Origin: JAEULH01 sp963805915
GTDB taxonomy: Bacteria > Pseudomonadota > Alphaproteobacteria > Rhodospirillales > Defluviicoccaceae
Direction: 5' to 3'
DNA: 64,000 nt
NCBI GenBank assembly: GCA_963805915.1
Contig: CAWDWD010000022.1
Location: 107,156-171,155 of the forward strand
Below the pieces are notes generated by a model. That model had not been told where the DNA came from. It did no database searches and was given only the letters and a program-made list of their open reading frames with translations. Both the position numbers and the translations under genes were made by a program. Positions 1-9,816 of the stretch are shown here, piece after piece; positions within the stretch are counted from its first letter, which is position 1; every line of letters starts with the position of its first letter.

Positions 1-555
1 CTCGCCGACGCGCCGGCGCTGCCCGGCGATCACAACGCGCAGAATGCGGCGGCGGCGTACGCCACGGCGCGCGCGGTCGGCCTTGAACCCGAGGTGATCG
101 CCGCTGCGATCAGGACCTTCCCCGGGCTCGCCCACCGTCAGGAACGGATCGCGGTTCTTGACGGGGTGACCTACGTCAACGACAGCAAGGCGACCAACCC
201 CGACGCCACCATTCGCGCGCTCGCCTGCTACGACGACATCTACTGGATCGCCGGTGGCCGGCCCAAGGAGGGCGGTCTCGATGCGATCCGCCCCTATCTC
301 GGCCGCATCCGGCACGCCTTTTTGATTGGTGAGGCCGCCGAGGCGTTCGCCGCCTGGCTTGACGGAAAGGTCGCGGCGACGCGCTGCGGAACGCTGCCAT
401 GCGCTCTCGCAGAGGCAGCGGCGATGGCCGCGCGCGATCGCCGACCGCATCCGGTCGTCCTGCTGTCGCCGGCCTGCGCCTCGTTCGACCAGTTCGCCAA
501 TTTCGAAGCGCGCGGCGACGCCTTCCGCGCCCTCGTCGAGAGCATGAGCCAATGA
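1..555 (+). CDS. murD: UDP-N-acetylmuramoylalanine--D-glutamate ligase, C-terminal part (5' end outside window)
   Basis: Cytoplasmic Mur ligase that adds D-Glu to UDP-MurNAc-L-Ala. The reading frame is open from base 1, so the gene is cut by the window edge; 184 residues remain. Near the start is GDHNAQNAAAAYA, the typical Mur-ligase segment joining the central ATPase domain to the C-terminal domain, followed by VNDSKATNPDAT and the IAGGRPKEGG segment of the MurD C-terminal ligand-binding domain. The stop overlaps the ATG of ftsW (ATGA), as expected in a dcw operon. Identification rests on these motifs and on the neighbours. Confidence 0.95.
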   Translation, partial: LADAPALPGDHNAQNAAAAYATARAVGLEPEVIAAAIRTFPGLAHRQERIAVLDGVTYVNDSKATNPDATIRALACYDDIYWIAGGRPKEGGLDAIRPYLGRIRHAFLIGEAAEAFAAWLDGKVAATRCGTLPCALAEAAAMAARDRRPHPVVLLSPACASFDQFANFEARGDAFRALVESMSQ

Positions 556-1667
556 GCAGTTTCGCGCGCAGCGACACCAGTCTGCTTTCACGGTGGTGGT
601 GGACAGTCGACCATTGGACCCTCGGCGCCCTGGTGGTGCTGATCGGAATCGGACTGGTTCTGACCATGGCCGCCTCGACGGCGGTTGCCGAGCGCATCGG
701 CCTCGATCCGTTCTATTTCGCCCAACGCCAGTTCATCTATCTGCCGGCGGCGCTCACGCTGATGCTGATGACGTCTCTGCTCTCGCCAATTGGCGTGCGC
801 CGGGTCGCGGTGGTCATTTTCGCGGTGGCGCTGGTGCTGACGGCGATGACGCTTTTGACCGGCGAGGTCAAGGGCGCGACCCGCTGGGTTCGCGTCGCCG
901 GCATTTCCCTCCAGCCGTCGGAGCTTCTGAAGGTCGCCTATGCCGTGGTCTCGGCCTGGATTGTCGCCGAGAACACCGGGCGCGAACGGACACGCGGATT
1001 CCTCGCCAGCGCCGGCCTGATGGCCATTGTCGCCGGCATCCTGGTGCTCCAGCCCGACATCGGCACTACTCTGCTGGTCGCCGGCATCTGGGCGGTCCAG
1101 GTGTTCCTTGCCGGACTTCCGCTCATTCTCGTCGCCATCGTGGTCGCGCTGTTTTTTGGCGGCGCGCTCGGTGCGTACTTCACGTTCGATCACGTCCGCG
1201 TCCGGGTCGATAATTTCCTCGATCCGTCAAGCGGCGACGGCTTCCAGATCGCCCGCGCGCTCGACGCCTTCAAGAGCGGCGGGCTGTTCGGCCGCGGCCC
1301 CGGCGAGGGCCACATCAAGGAGTTCTTGCCCGACGCCCACGCCGATTTCATCTTTGCCGTCGCCGGCGAGGAGTTCGGCCTGGCCGCTTGTCTCATCCTC
1401 GTCTCGATCTTCAGCTTTATCGTCCTGCGCGGCTTCAACAAAGCACTCAAGGCCGATGACATGTTTGTCGTCCTCGCCACGGCGGGCCTGCTGTCGCTTT
1501 TCGGAATGCAGGCGCTGATGAACATGGCGTCGACCACCCATCTCATTCCGCCGAAGGGAATCACCCTGCCGTTCATCTCGTATGGTGGCAGCGCCACCAT
1601 CGCGATGGCCTGGGCCATGGGCATGGTCCTGGCGCTGACCCGCGACCGGCGGGACGGGAAGGCGTAA
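552..1667 (+). CDS. ftsW: Lipid II polymerase / cell-division SEDS protein FtsW
   Basis: Integral-membrane SEDS glycosyltransferase that polymerises septal peptidoglycan with its class B PBP partner. I choose the ATG at 552, which overlaps the murD stop, over an upstream in-frame extension at 399 that lies inside murD; this gives 371 aa, normal for the family. About ten hydrophobic segments are visible. SEDS landmarks include GATRWVRVAGISLQPSELLK (about 101-120), the periplasmic loop around DGFQIARALDAFKSGG, and PFISYGGSAT near the C-terminus. It lies one base from murG. Confidence 0.96.
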   Translation: MSSFARSDTSLLSRWWWTVDHWTLGALVVLIGIGLVLTMAASTAVAERIGLDPFYFAQRQFIYLPAALTLMLMTSLLSPIGVRRVAVVIFAVALVLTAMTLLTGEVKGATRWVRVAGISLQPSELLKVAYAVVSAWIVAENTGRERTRGFLASAGLMAIVAGILVLQPDIGTTLLVAGIWAVQVFLAGLPLILVAIVVALFFGGALGAYFTFDHVRVRVDNFLDPSSGDGFQIARALDAFKSGGLFGRGPGEGHIKEFLPDAHADFIFAVAGEEFGLAACLILVSIFSFIVLRGFNKALKADDMFVVLATAGLLSLFGMQALMNMASTTHLIPPKGITLPFISYGGSATIAMAWAMGMVLALTRDRRDGKA

Positions 1668-2837
1668 ATGGCTGTTCGTCCTCCCGCCTTGACCCAACCC
1701 ATGGCCGCGCCCCCGCTGGTCGTTCTCGCCGCCGGCGGGACCGGTGGCCACGTCTTTCCTGCCGAGGCTTTAGCCTCTGAGATGCGCGCGCGCGGCGCGG
1801 CGCTGGTGCTGTTCACCGACCGACGCGGTGGAGCCTACGGCGGAACGCTCGGGGTGTTGCCGACCCAGCAAATCCGCGCCGGGGGGATTGCCGGCAAGGG
1901 TATTGTCGCGCGGGCGCGAAGCCTGATCGATCTTGCCATGGGATTCACTCAGGCGCGGGGTTCGCTGAAGCGGCTCGGACCGAAGGCGGTCGTGGGCTTT
2001 GGCGGGTATGCCTCGGTGCCGACGGTTCTCGCCGCCAGCGCCAGCGGCATTCATACCGTGATCCACGAACAAAACGCCGTTCTCGGGCGGGCGAACCGAT
2101 TGCTTGCCGGTCGGGTCGACAGGATCGCGACCAGCTACGCCGAGGTAGCCTGCGTGCCGCCATCGGCCGCCGGCAAGCTCGCGCGGACCGGGATGCCGGT
2201 GCGGCCCGCTTTCGCCGAGGTCGCGAACCACGACTACGCCCCGCCTTCGGCCGGCGGCGAAATCCGCTTGTTGGTCCTTGGCGGCAGCCAGGGCGCGCAG
2301 ATCTTCGGCGAGGTTGTTCCGGCCGCCATTGCCCGGCTTGACGCGGCGCTGCGCCGTCGCCTGGTCATCAGCCAGCAGTGCCGCCCGGAAGGACTTGCCG
2401 CCGCCGACGCGGCCTACCGGCAGCTTCAGGTGACGGTGGATCTCGCGCCGTTCTTCGACGATGTTCCGAAGCGATTGGCGGCGGCGCACCTGGTCATCGC
2501 CCGGGCCGGCGCATCGACCGTCGGCGAATTGACTGCGGTCGGCCGGCCGGGAATCCTGGTGCCCTATCCGTTCGCCATCGATGATCATCAGACCGCCAAC
2601 GCCCGCGCGCTTGCCGCGTCCGGCGCGGCCTGGATCATGCCGCAGGACGGCTTCAACGCCGACACCCTCGCGGGAAGGCTTGGTGATCTGCTGCCCGGCG
2701 ATGGCGAAGCGCTGAGCGCGGTGGCCCGGGCCGCGCGCGCCGCGGGCTGTCCGGACGCGACGTCGCGGCTGGCCGATGTTGTCGCCGAACTCGCCGGCCT
2801 GTCCTGCCATCAGGCTGCCGGAGGGGGAAGCGCATGA
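1668..2837 (+). CDS. murG: UDP-N-acetylglucosamine--N-acetylmuramyl transferase MurG
   Basis: Peripheral inner-membrane GT28 glycosyltransferase that converts lipid I to lipid II. The glycine-rich AAGGTGGHVFPA loop lies near residue 20, followed by VGFGGYASVP, HEQNAVLGRANRLL, LGGSQGAQ and the UDP-GlcNAc-binding ARAGASTVGEL. The annotated ATG directly follows the ftsW stop; the family usually starts nearer the glycine loop, so an internal ATG about 11 codons in (MAAPPLVV) is also possible. 389 aa from the first ATG. The stop overlaps the murC start (ATGA). Confidence 0.96.
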   Translation: MAVRPPALTQPMAAPPLVVLAAGGTGGHVFPAEALASEMRARGAALVLFTDRRGGAYGGTLGVLPTQQIRAGGIAGKGIVARARSLIDLAMGFTQARGSLKRLGPKAVVGFGGYASVPTVLAASASGIHTVIHEQNAVLGRANRLLAGRVDRIATSYAEVACVPPSAAGKLARTGMPVRPAFAEVANHDYAPPSAGGEIRLLVLGGSQGAQIFGEVVPAAIARLDAALRRRLVISQQCRPEGLAAADAAYRQLQVTVDLAPFFDDVPKRLAAAHLVIARAGASTVGELTAVGRPGILVPYPFAIDDHQTANARALAASGAAWIMPQDGFNADTLAGRLGDLLPGDGEALSAVARAARAAGCPDATSRLADVVAELAGLSCHQAAGGGSA

Positions 2838-4273
2838 ATGGGATGAAGGCTCTGCCTCTCGCCGTAGGCACGATCCATTTCGTCGGTATCGGCGGCATCG
2901 GCATGAGCGGCATCGCCGAGCTGCTGCATAATCTCGGCTACCGCGTTCAGGGCTCGGACCGGACCGAGAACGCCAACACCCGCAGGCTGGCGGGCCTCGG
3001 CATCACCGTGCGGATCGGCCACGACGAGGCCAATCTTGGCGACGCCCAGGTCATCGTCATCTCGTCCGCGGTCGGCGCCGACAATCCGGAAGTCGTTGCC
3101 GCGCGCAAATGCCTGCTTCCGGTGGTTCGCCGCGCCGAGATGCTCGCCGAGCTGATGCGCTTGAAGTGGTCGATCGCCGTCGCCGGGACTCACGGCAAGA
3201 CGACCACCACGTCGCTGGTCGCGGCCCTGCTCCACGCCGCCGGCCTCGACCCGACGGTGGTCAACGGCGGAATCATCAATGCCTGGGGTTCGAACGCTCG
3301 GCTCGGCCAGGGCGACTGGGTGGTCGCCGAGGCCGACGAATCCGACGGCACGTTCATCAAGCTGCCGGCCACGGTCGGTGTCGTTACCAACATCGATCCC
3401 GAACACCTCGATCATTATGGCACTTTCGACGCGCTGCGCGAGGCGTTCGTAACCTTCGTGTCGAACATCCCGTTTTACGGCTTCGCCGCGGTGTGCATCG
3501 ACCATCGCGAGGTCCAGGGCATCATTCCGCGGCTGCTCGACCGCCGGGTGGTGACCTACGGGCTCAGCCCGCAAGCCGACGTGCGCGGCGTCGACTTGAC
3601 GGCATCGATCGAGGGCATTCGCTTCGATGCCGTCATCCGGGACCGCAAGACCGCGAGCTCGCGCATCCTCGGTGATCTGTTCCTGCCGATGTTCGGTCGG
3701 CACAACGTGCTCAACGCGCTCGCGGCCGTAGCCATCGCCAACGAAATGAAGATCGACGACGCCGTTGTCCGCCGGGCGTTCGCCGAGTTCGCCGGCGTCA
3801 ACCGTCGGTTCACCAAGACCGGCGAGGTCGACGGCATCACCGTCATCGACGACTACGCCCATCATCCGGTGGAGATTGCGGCCGTTCTCGCCGCGGCGCG
3901 GAGCATTGCCCGCGGGCATGTCATCGCTATCGTCCAGCCGCACCGCTACAGCCGGTTGCGTGACCTGTTTGAGGGCTTCTGTTCGTGCTTCAACGACGCC
4001 GACGCGGTCGTCGTCGCCGATGTCTATCCCGCCGGCGAGGCGCCGCTGCCGGGAATGGACCGCGGCGCCTTGGTCGACGGCCTACGCGCGCATGGCCATC
4101 GCCAGGTCGTTGCGCTTGCGGAGCAGAATCAGCTTGCCGCTGAGCTTAACGCCATTGTCCGGCCCGGCGATCTTGTCGTCTGCCTCGGCGCCGGCAGCAT
4201 CAGCCAGTGGGCCCACGCACTGCCGGGCGAACTGGCGGCCTTGCGCGGCGGCGCGACGACGGTGGCGTCATGA
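2834..4273 (+). CDS. murC: UDP-N-acetylmuramate--L-alanine ligase
   Basis: Cytoplasmic ATP-dependent Mur ligase that starts the stem peptide on UDP-MurNAc. It shows the N-terminal Rossmann motif GIGGIGMSGIAELL (about 17-30), the P-loop GTHGKTTTTSLVA (about 118-130), the EADESDGTF segment and the C-terminal DDYAHHP motif typical of MurC. 479 aa is normal length. The start overlaps the murG stop and the stop overlaps the murB start, so translation is probably coupled through the cluster. Confidence 0.97.
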   Translation: MNGMKALPLAVGTIHFVGIGGIGMSGIAELLHNLGYRVQGSDRTENANTRRLAGLGITVRIGHDEANLGDAQVIVISSAVGADNPEVVAARKCLLPVVRRAEMLAELMRLKWSIAVAGTHGKTTTTSLVAALLHAAGLDPTVVNGGIINAWGSNARLGQGDWVVAEADESDGTFIKLPATVGVVTNIDPEHLDHYGTFDALREAFVTFVSNIPFYGFAAVCIDHREVQGIIPRLLDRRVVTYGLSPQADVRGVDLTASIEGIRFDAVIRDRKTASSRILGDLFLPMFGRHNVLNALAAVAIANEMKIDDAVVRRAFAEFAGVNRRFTKTGEVDGITVIDDYAHHPVEIAAVLAAARSIARGHVIAIVQPHRYSRLRDLFEGFCSCFNDADAVVVADVYPAGEAPLPGMDRGALVDGLRAHGHRQVVALAEQNQLAAELNAIVRPGDLVVCLGAGSISQWAHALPGELAALRGGATTVAS

Positions 4274-5217
4274 TGGCCGCGCGGCGACATGAGGCTGGCC
4301 TCATCGAGCGGTTGCCGATGGTGCGTGGCCGCTACAGCGAGAATGTTCCGCTCGCGCCGATCACCTGGTTTCGCGTCGGCGGCCCGGCCGAAGTCCTGTT
4401 TCGCCCGGCCGACGAAGCCGACCTCGCCGCGTTCATGGCCCAGCGCCCGGACAACGTGGCGGTGAGCGTGCTCGGCGTCGGCTCCAATCTGCTGGTGCGC
4501 GACGGCGGCGTGCCGGGGGTCGTCATCCGCCTGGGCCGCGCCTTCGCCGCGATCGAGGCAGAAGGTGACGAGATTGTCGCTGGCGCCGGCGCACTCGACG
4601 GCAACGTCGCCCGTGTCGCGCAGGAGGCCGGCATTAGCGGGCTGGAATTTCTTAGCGGCGTGCCCGGCACCATCGGTGGCGCGCTCAGGATGAACGCCGG
4701 TGCCTATGGCGGCGAGACCAGGGATATCGTGCGTTCGGTGCGCGCGCTCGCGCCCGACGGCGTGATCCACCGGCTTGATGCCGATGCTCTCGCATTCGGC
4801 TACCGCTCATGCGCGCTGCCGCGCGATTGGATCTTCCTCTCGGCCCGGCTCGGCGGGCGGCTCGATGCTCGCGACAAGATCACCGAGCGGATGGACGAGA
4901 TCCGCCGCCGCCGCGAGGACACCCAGCCGATCCGCACCCGTACCGGCGGTAGCACCTTCGCCAATCCGCCGGGCGCGAAAGCCTGGGAGCTGATCGACCG
5001 GGCCGGCTGCCGCGGCCTTGCCGTCGGCGGCGCCAAGGTCTCCGAGCAGCACTGCAACTTCCTGATCAACACCGGCACGGCGAGCGCCGCCGACCTGGAA
5101 GCGCTGGGCGAGGAGGTTCGCCGCCGTGTCTTCGCCGCGAGCGGTGTTCGCCTGAGCTGGGAAATCGACCGCGTCGGGCTCGCGGCGACGTCGCGCCCCG
5201 AGGAGGTACGTTCATGA
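4270..5217 (+). CDS. murB: UDP-N-acetylenolpyruvoylglucosamine reductase
   Basis: FAD- and NADPH-dependent reductase completing UDP-MurNAc synthesis. The start at 4270 is chosen because its ATG overlaps the murC TGA; an upstream in-frame start at 4207 would overlap murC by 67 bp. A second ATG follows immediately at 4273. 315 aa. FAD-binding segments ITWFRVGGPAEVLF, VGSNLLVRDGGVPG and GVPGTIGGALRMNAGAYGGE are clear, and GGSTFANPPGAKAWELID matches the substrate-binding C-terminal domain. The stop overlaps the ddl ATG. Confidence 0.96.
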   Translation: MMAARRHEAGLIERLPMVRGRYSENVPLAPITWFRVGGPAEVLFRPADEADLAAFMAQRPDNVAVSVLGVGSNLLVRDGGVPGVVIRLGRAFAAIEAEGDEIVAGAGALDGNVARVAQEAGISGLEFLSGVPGTIGGALRMNAGAYGGETRDIVRSVRALAPDGVIHRLDADALAFGYRSCALPRDWIFLSARLGGRLDARDKITERMDEIRRRREDTQPIRTRTGGSTFANPPGAKAWELIDRAGCRGLAVGGAKVSEQHCNFLINTGTASAADLEALGEEVRRRVFAASGVRLSWEIDRVGLAATSRPEEVRS

Positions 5218-6116
5218 CCAGGCATGTCGCAGTGCTGATGGGCGGCTGGTCGGCGGAGCGCGCGGTTTCGCTGGTCAGCGGCGCCGCCGTCACCAAGGCC
5301 CTCACCGCCGCCGGCTACGAGGCGCGCGCCATCGACGTCTCGCGCGATGCCGGCGCGCTGCTCGCGGCGCTGAGCCCGCCGCCCGATGCCGTCTTCAACG
5401 CGCTGCACGGCCGCTACGGCGAGGACGGCTGTGTTCAGGGTCTCCTCGACATCCTCGCCATCCCCTACACCCACTCCGGCCTTCTTGCCTCGGCGCTGGC
5501 GATGGACAAGCCGACCGCCAAGCGGCTGTTCGCCGACGCCGGCATTCCAGTCGCCCGGCACGTGATCGCGACGCGCGAGGCGGTGATCGCGGGCGACGTG
5601 CTGCCTCGGCCCTACGTCATCAAGCCGCTGAACGAGGGCTCCAGCGTCGGCGTGCTGATCGTGCGCGAAGGCGACAATCGCCGCCCCCTGTCGACCGGGG
5701 ACTGGCCGTACGGTGACCAGGTCATGGTCGAGGCGTTCGTCGCCGGGCGTGAACTCACCGTCGCGGTGATGGGCGAACGCGCGCTGGCTGTCACCGAGAT
5801 CACGACCGCGCGCGGCTTCTATGACTATGACGCCAAGTACGCGGAGGGCGGCTCGCGCCATGTCGTTCCCGCCGAACTCGACCCCGCGGCCACCGCCGAG
5901 GCGCTGAGGCTGGCGCTGCTCGCCCACCGGACGCTGGGCTGCCGCGGCGTTTCCCGCGCCGACTTCCGCTACGACGGCGTGCGGATGGTCGCCCTCGAGG
6001 TCAACACCCAGCCCGGAATGACACCGACCTCGCTGGTGCCCGAGCAGGCGCTCGCCTGCGGCATTTCGTTCGAAGCCCTGGTCACGTGGATGGTGGAGAA
6101 CGCGACGTGCGACTGA
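5214..6116 (+). CDS. ddl: D-alanine--D-alanine ligase
   Basis: ATP-grasp ligase making the D-Ala-D-Ala dipeptide for MurF. The N-terminal HVAVLMGGWSAERAVSLVSG, the ALHGRYGEDGCVQG loop, the ATP-grasp YVIKPLNEGSSVGV and the metal-binding LEVNTQPGMTPTSLVPEQA are all present. 300 aa is the usual length for the DdlB type found in dcw clusters. The start overlaps the murB stop, and the TGA overlaps the ftsQ ATG (TGATG). Confidence 0.96.
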   Translation: MTRHVAVLMGGWSAERAVSLVSGAAVTKALTAAGYEARAIDVSRDAGALLAALSPPPDAVFNALHGRYGEDGCVQGLLDILAIPYTHSGLLASALAMDKPTAKRLFADAGIPVARHVIATREAVIAGDVLPRPYVIKPLNEGSSVGVLIVREGDNRRPLSTGDWPYGDQVMVEAFVAGRELTVAVMGERALAVTEITTARGFYDYDAKYAEGGSRHVVPAELDPAATAEALRLALLAHRTLGCRGVSRADFRYDGVRMVALEVNTQPGMTPTSLVPEQALACGISFEALVTWMVENATCD

Positions 6117-6967
6117 TGGCGAGAAAGCAGCCCGCGACCGCGCGCAAACGCGGCCAGCCGCGCAAGCGGGTGGTGCCCTGGTGGCGGCGCAAGCTGGCGC
6201 TGTCCGGCTTCGCCACGCTGGCCGTGGCCGCCGCCGCCGGCTACGGCTGGTGGGCGTGGAACGCCGGCGTGCCACAGCGTCTCGCTGAACAGACCCGCGC
6301 CTCGCTGATGCAGCGCTCGGTCGAACTCGGCTTCGGCGTCAAGGAAATCTTTGTCGAGGGGCGCACGAACACGCCGCTGAAGGCCCTGCGCAAGGCGCTG
6401 GCGGTGGAACGCGGCGCGCCCATCCTGTTCGTCGATATCGTCGAGGCAAGGCAGCGGCTTCTGGCGCTGCCGTGGGTCAGTGAGGTTTCGGTCGAGCGGG
6501 TTTTGCCCGACACCGTTGTCGTTCATCTGGTCGAGCGGCGGCCGCTCGCGCTGTGGCAGCACAAGGGCCACTTCGCCCTGATCGACAAGACCGGAACGGT
6601 CATTGCGCGCGATCACCTGGGCCGCTTCGGCGACCTCAAGGTTATCGTCGGCGACGAAGAGGCCGCGCGCAAGGCCGCCCATCTACTCGCGGCTCTCGAG
6701 ACGGAACCCGAGCTGATAGGGCGGGTCGAGGCCGCGGTCCTGGTCTCCGGGCGGCGCTGGGATCTGCATTTGAACGACGGCATCGACGTCAAGATGCCCG
6801 AAGACGACTTCGCGCGCGGCTGGCGCCGTCTCGCCGAATATCAGCGCCGCCATGACTTGCTGGGCTCGGGCGTGCGCACTGTCGACCTGCGCCTGCCCAA
6901 TCGGGTGGTCGTCGGCCCGATCCCCACCGCGAACACCGACAAGAAAGCACCGAAGAAAAATGCCTAA
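6116..6967 (+). CDS. ftsQ: Cell division protein FtsQ
   Basis: Bitopic inner-membrane divisome protein that links cytoplasmic and periplasmic division proteins. I choose the ATG at 6116 that overlaps the ddl stop (an upstream in-frame start at 6086 lies inside ddl), giving 283 aa. A basic cytoplasmic tail (KKQ/RKR-rich) is followed by one membrane segment around residues 30-48 and a POTRA domain beginning around GFGVKEIFVEGRTNTPL. The FtsQ core around WVSEVSVERVLPDTVVVHLV and DLRLPNRVVV is recognisable. Confidence 0.93.
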   Translation: MARKQPATARKRGQPRKRVVPWWRRKLALSGFATLAVAAAAGYGWWAWNAGVPQRLAEQTRASLMQRSVELGFGVKEIFVEGRTNTPLKALRKALAVERGAPILFVDIVEARQRLLALPWVSEVSVERVLPDTVVVHLVERRPLALWQHKGHFALIDKTGTVIARDHLGRFGDLKVIVGDEEAARKAAHLLAALETEPELIGRVEAAVLVSGRRWDLHLNDGIDVKMPEDDFARGWRRLAEYQRRHDLLGSGVRTVDLRLPNRVVVGPIPTANTDKKAPKKNA

Positions 6968-8273
6968 TCGGGACATCACGCCGGAGCGGGCCCCGCCGGC
7001 GCCGCCCAGGAAAAAGCGAGCGGCGCCGCCGGGGTGGGCAAAGAGCGGCCTGATCGCCGCCCTAGACGTCGGCACCACCAAGGTCAGCTGCATCATCGCC
7101 CGCCGCGTCGGCGACGGGCTGGTGGTCGTGGGCGTCGGCTATCAGGCATCGCGCGGCTTGCGGTCGGGAACGTTCGTCGATCTCGACGCCGCGGAGAGAT
7201 CGGTTCGCGCCACCGTCGAGGCCGCGGAGCGGATGGCCGGCGAAAACATCCGCCAGGTCATCGTCAACGTTTCCGCCGGCACGCCGCGCTCGCGATTGGT
7301 GGCCTACGAGGTTTCGGTCGGCGGCCACGAGATTGGCGACTCTGACCTGCGCAGGATTCTCGAATCCGCCGGTGTCGGCCAAACCGACGGCAACGACAGG
7401 GAGATCGTTCACGCCATCCCGGTAGGCTACAGCATCGACGGCTGCCGTGGCGTGCGCGATCCGCGCGGCATGTTCGGCCAGCGGCTCGGCGTCAACCTGC
7501 ATCTCATCTCGGCGCCGCGCGGCGCCCTACGCAACCTCAGCGCCTGCATCGAGCGCTGCCACCTTGAGCTCGCCGACAAGGTCGTCTCGTCGTACGCCGC
7601 GGCGCTCGGTTGCCTGGTCGATGATGAAACCGCGCTCGGCGTGACCCTGATCGACATGGGCGGCGGCACAACCTCTCTCGCGGTGTTCTTCGACGGCGAG
7701 CTGATCCACACCGACAGCATCGCCATCGGCGGCATTCACGTCACCAAGGATATAGCCCGGGTGATGTCGACGCCGCTGGCACAGGCCGAGCGCATGAAGA
7801 CGTTGTTCGGCAGCTGTCTGCCGTCGCCGTCGGACGACCGCCAGATCATCGAGATTCCGCCGATGGCCGAGGATAGCGCCGGCGAGTTTAGCCAGGCGCC
7901 GCGCTCGATGCTGGTCAACGTGATCCGCTCGCGGCTGGAGGAAGTCTTCGAAATGCTGCGCGCCCGTCTCGAAGACGTCGGCCTCGACAAGATGGCTGGC
8001 CGCCGCGTCGTGCTGACCGGCGGCGCCAGCCAGGTTCCGGGCGCGCCGGAACTGGCGAGTATGATTCTCGACAAACAGGTCCGCATCGGCCGTCCGCGGC
8101 CGATGAAAGGTCTGCCCGAAGCAGCGTACGGACCGGGCTTCTCAACTTGCGCGGGACTTTTGCGTTACGCCGTTAACCACCCCCACCAGGGTGAATCGAC
8201 CACCTATCGGCCGACCGATGCGCCGGTGAGCCGCCTGAGCCGTTTGGGGCAATGGCTCCGGGAGAATTTTTAA
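6960..8273 (+). CDS. ftsA: Cell division protein FtsA
   Basis: Actin-like ATPase that anchors FtsZ filaments to the membrane. The ATG at 6960 overlaps the ftsQ end; an upstream in-frame start at 6852 lies within ftsQ. 437 aa. A Pro/Lys-rich N-terminal tail (about 1-27) precedes the phosphate-1 motif LIAALDVGTTKVSCII. The phosphate-2 region VTLIDMGGGTTSLAVF and the adenosine motif VVLTGGASQVPG are present. The C-terminus LSRLGQWLRENF is an amphipathic membrane-targeting helix, as expected. Confidence 0.96.
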   Translation: MPNRDITPERAPPAPPRKKRAAPPGWAKSGLIAALDVGTTKVSCIIARRVGDGLVVVGVGYQASRGLRSGTFVDLDAAERSVRATVEAAERMAGENIRQVIVNVSAGTPRSRLVAYEVSVGGHEIGDSDLRRILESAGVGQTDGNDREIVHAIPVGYSIDGCRGVRDPRGMFGQRLGVNLHLISAPRGALRNLSACIERCHLELADKVVSSYAAALGCLVDDETALGVTLIDMGGGTTSLAVFFDGELIHTDSIAIGGIHVTKDIARVMSTPLAQAERMKTLFGSCLPSPSDDRQIIEIPPMAEDSAGEFSQAPRSMLVNVIRSRLEEVFEMLRARLEDVGLDKMAGRRVVLTGGASQVPGAPELASMILDKQVRIGRPRPMKGLPEAAYGPGFSTCAGLLRYAVNHPHQGESTTYRPTDAPVSRLSRLGQWLRENF

Positions 8274-8312
8274 GCTCCAACCGACTAACTGAAGATACGG
8301 AGGCTGCTTCTC

Positions 8313-9800
8313 ATGTCTATCAACCTTAGTGTTCCGCACGCCAACCCAACCCCGGAGCTTAAGCCACGGATCACGGTGATCGGTGTCGGCGGCGCCGGTG
8401 GCAATGCGGTCAACAACATGATCCGCTCGCATCTCGAAGGCGTTGAGTTCGTCGTCGGGAACACCGATGCCCAGGCGCTGGCCCAGTCCACCGCCGACCG
8501 GCGGATCCAGCTCGGCGTCACCGTCACCCAGGGCCTCGGCGCCGGCTCGCGGCCGGATATCGGCCGGATCGCCGCCGAGGAGGCGCTCGAGGAAATCATC
8601 GACGAGCTGCGCGGCTCGAACATGGTGTTCATCGCCGCCGGCATGGGCGGCGGGACCGGAACCGGCGCCGCGCCGGTGATCGCGCGCGCCGCCCGCGAGG
8701 CCGGAATCCTCACCGTCGGCGTCGTGACCAAGCCTTTCCACTTTGAAGGCGCGCACCGGATGCGTCTCGCCGAACAAGGCATCGAGGAACTCGAACAGTT
8801 CGTCGATACCCTGATCATCATTCCCAACCAGAACCTGTTCCGGATCGCCAACGAGCGGACGACCTTCGCCGACGCCTTCAACATGGCCGACGACGTTCTC
8901 TACTCGGGCGTGCGCGGCGTTACCGACCTGATGGTCATGCCGGGGCTGATCAACCTCGACTTCGCCGACATCCGCGCGGTGATGAGCGAGATGGGCAAGG
9001 CGATGATGGGCACCGGCGAGGCCGAGGGCGACCGCCGGGCGCTCGACGCGGCGGAAGCCGCGATCTCCAATCCGCTGCTCGACGATGTCTCGATGAAGGG
9101 GGCACGCGGCGTTCTCATCAACATCACCGGCGGACCCGACATGACCCTGTTCGAGGTCGACGAGGCCGCCAATCGGGTCCGCTCCGAGGTCGATCCCGAC
9201 GCCTTCATCATCTTCGGCTCGACCTTCGACGACGGCCTGGCCGGCAAGGTCCGTGTTTCCGTGGTCGCCACCGGCATGGACAGCATCGCCGCCGTTCGTC
9301 CGGCGCCGACCAAGCTCAGCCTGGTCACGGCGGAAGAGGACGAATCGCCCACTTTTGGCGGCATCGCCGGCGAGATGGAAGAAGACGACGATCTGGCGCC
9401 GGCGGCTCTGCTCGGCACCGGCACCGACGGCGGCGGCGCGTTCACGAGCGGCGAGGCCAAGTCGTCCGGCAGGACCATTTCGGTTTCGCCGGCGGCGACC
9501 ATGCATCCGCGGGCCGAGGATCGCCGCAGTGACGACGTTTTCGGCGGCGGCAGCCACGAGGGCCACGGCGCGATGGAGCGGATGAGCAACCTGCTCGCCC
9601 GCGTCACCGGCGGCTCGCGTGGCCCGGCGCGTCCGGCCAAGGTCGCCGAGGGCGAACCGGTCAGCGCCCCGGCCATGAGCACGCCGACGATGAAGCCGCC
9701 GCGGTTCGGCAACGTCGCTTCGGAAGAGCGCCTGCCGCAATCGAAGCCGGAAGAAGAGCTGCTCGACATCCCGGCGTTTCTCCGCCGTCAGGCGAACTAG
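8313..9800 (+). CDS. ftsZ: Cell division protein FtsZ
   Basis: Tubulin-like GTPase forming the cytokinetic ring. The N-terminal ITVIGVGGAGGNAVNNMI, the tubulin signature MGGGTGTGAAPVIA (about 109-122) and the T7 loop around NLDFADIRAVM are present. After about residue 335 there is a long low-complexity linker (about 130 aa) ending in a conserved tail EELLDIPAFLRRQAN, which binds FtsA and other partners. 495 aa is long because of the linker, common in alphaproteobacteria. It has its own Shine-Dalgarno (ACGGAGG) about 40 bp after ftsA. Confidence 0.98.
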   Translation: MSINLSVPHANPTPELKPRITVIGVGGAGGNAVNNMIRSHLEGVEFVVGNTDAQALAQSTADRRIQLGVTVTQGLGAGSRPDIGRIAAEEALEEIIDELRGSNMVFIAAGMGGGTGTGAAPVIARAAREAGILTVGVVTKPFHFEGAHRMRLAEQGIEELEQFVDTLIIIPNQNLFRIANERTTFADAFNMADDVLYSGVRGVTDLMVMPGLINLDFADIRAVMSEMGKAMMGTGEAEGDRRALDAAEAAISNPLLDDVSMKGARGVLINITGGPDMTLFEVDEAANRVRSEVDPDAFIIFGSTFDDGLAGKVRVSVVATGMDSIAAVRPAPTKLSLVTAEEDESPTFGGIAGEMEEDDDLAPAALLGTGTDGGGAFTSGEAKSSGRTISVSPAATMHPRAEDRRSDDVFGGGSHEGHGAMERMSNLLARVTGGSRGPARPAKVAEGEPVSAPAMSTPTMKPPRFGNVASEERLPQSKPEEELLDIPAFLRRQAN

Positions 9801-9816
9801 AGCGGTGCCGGAGCGG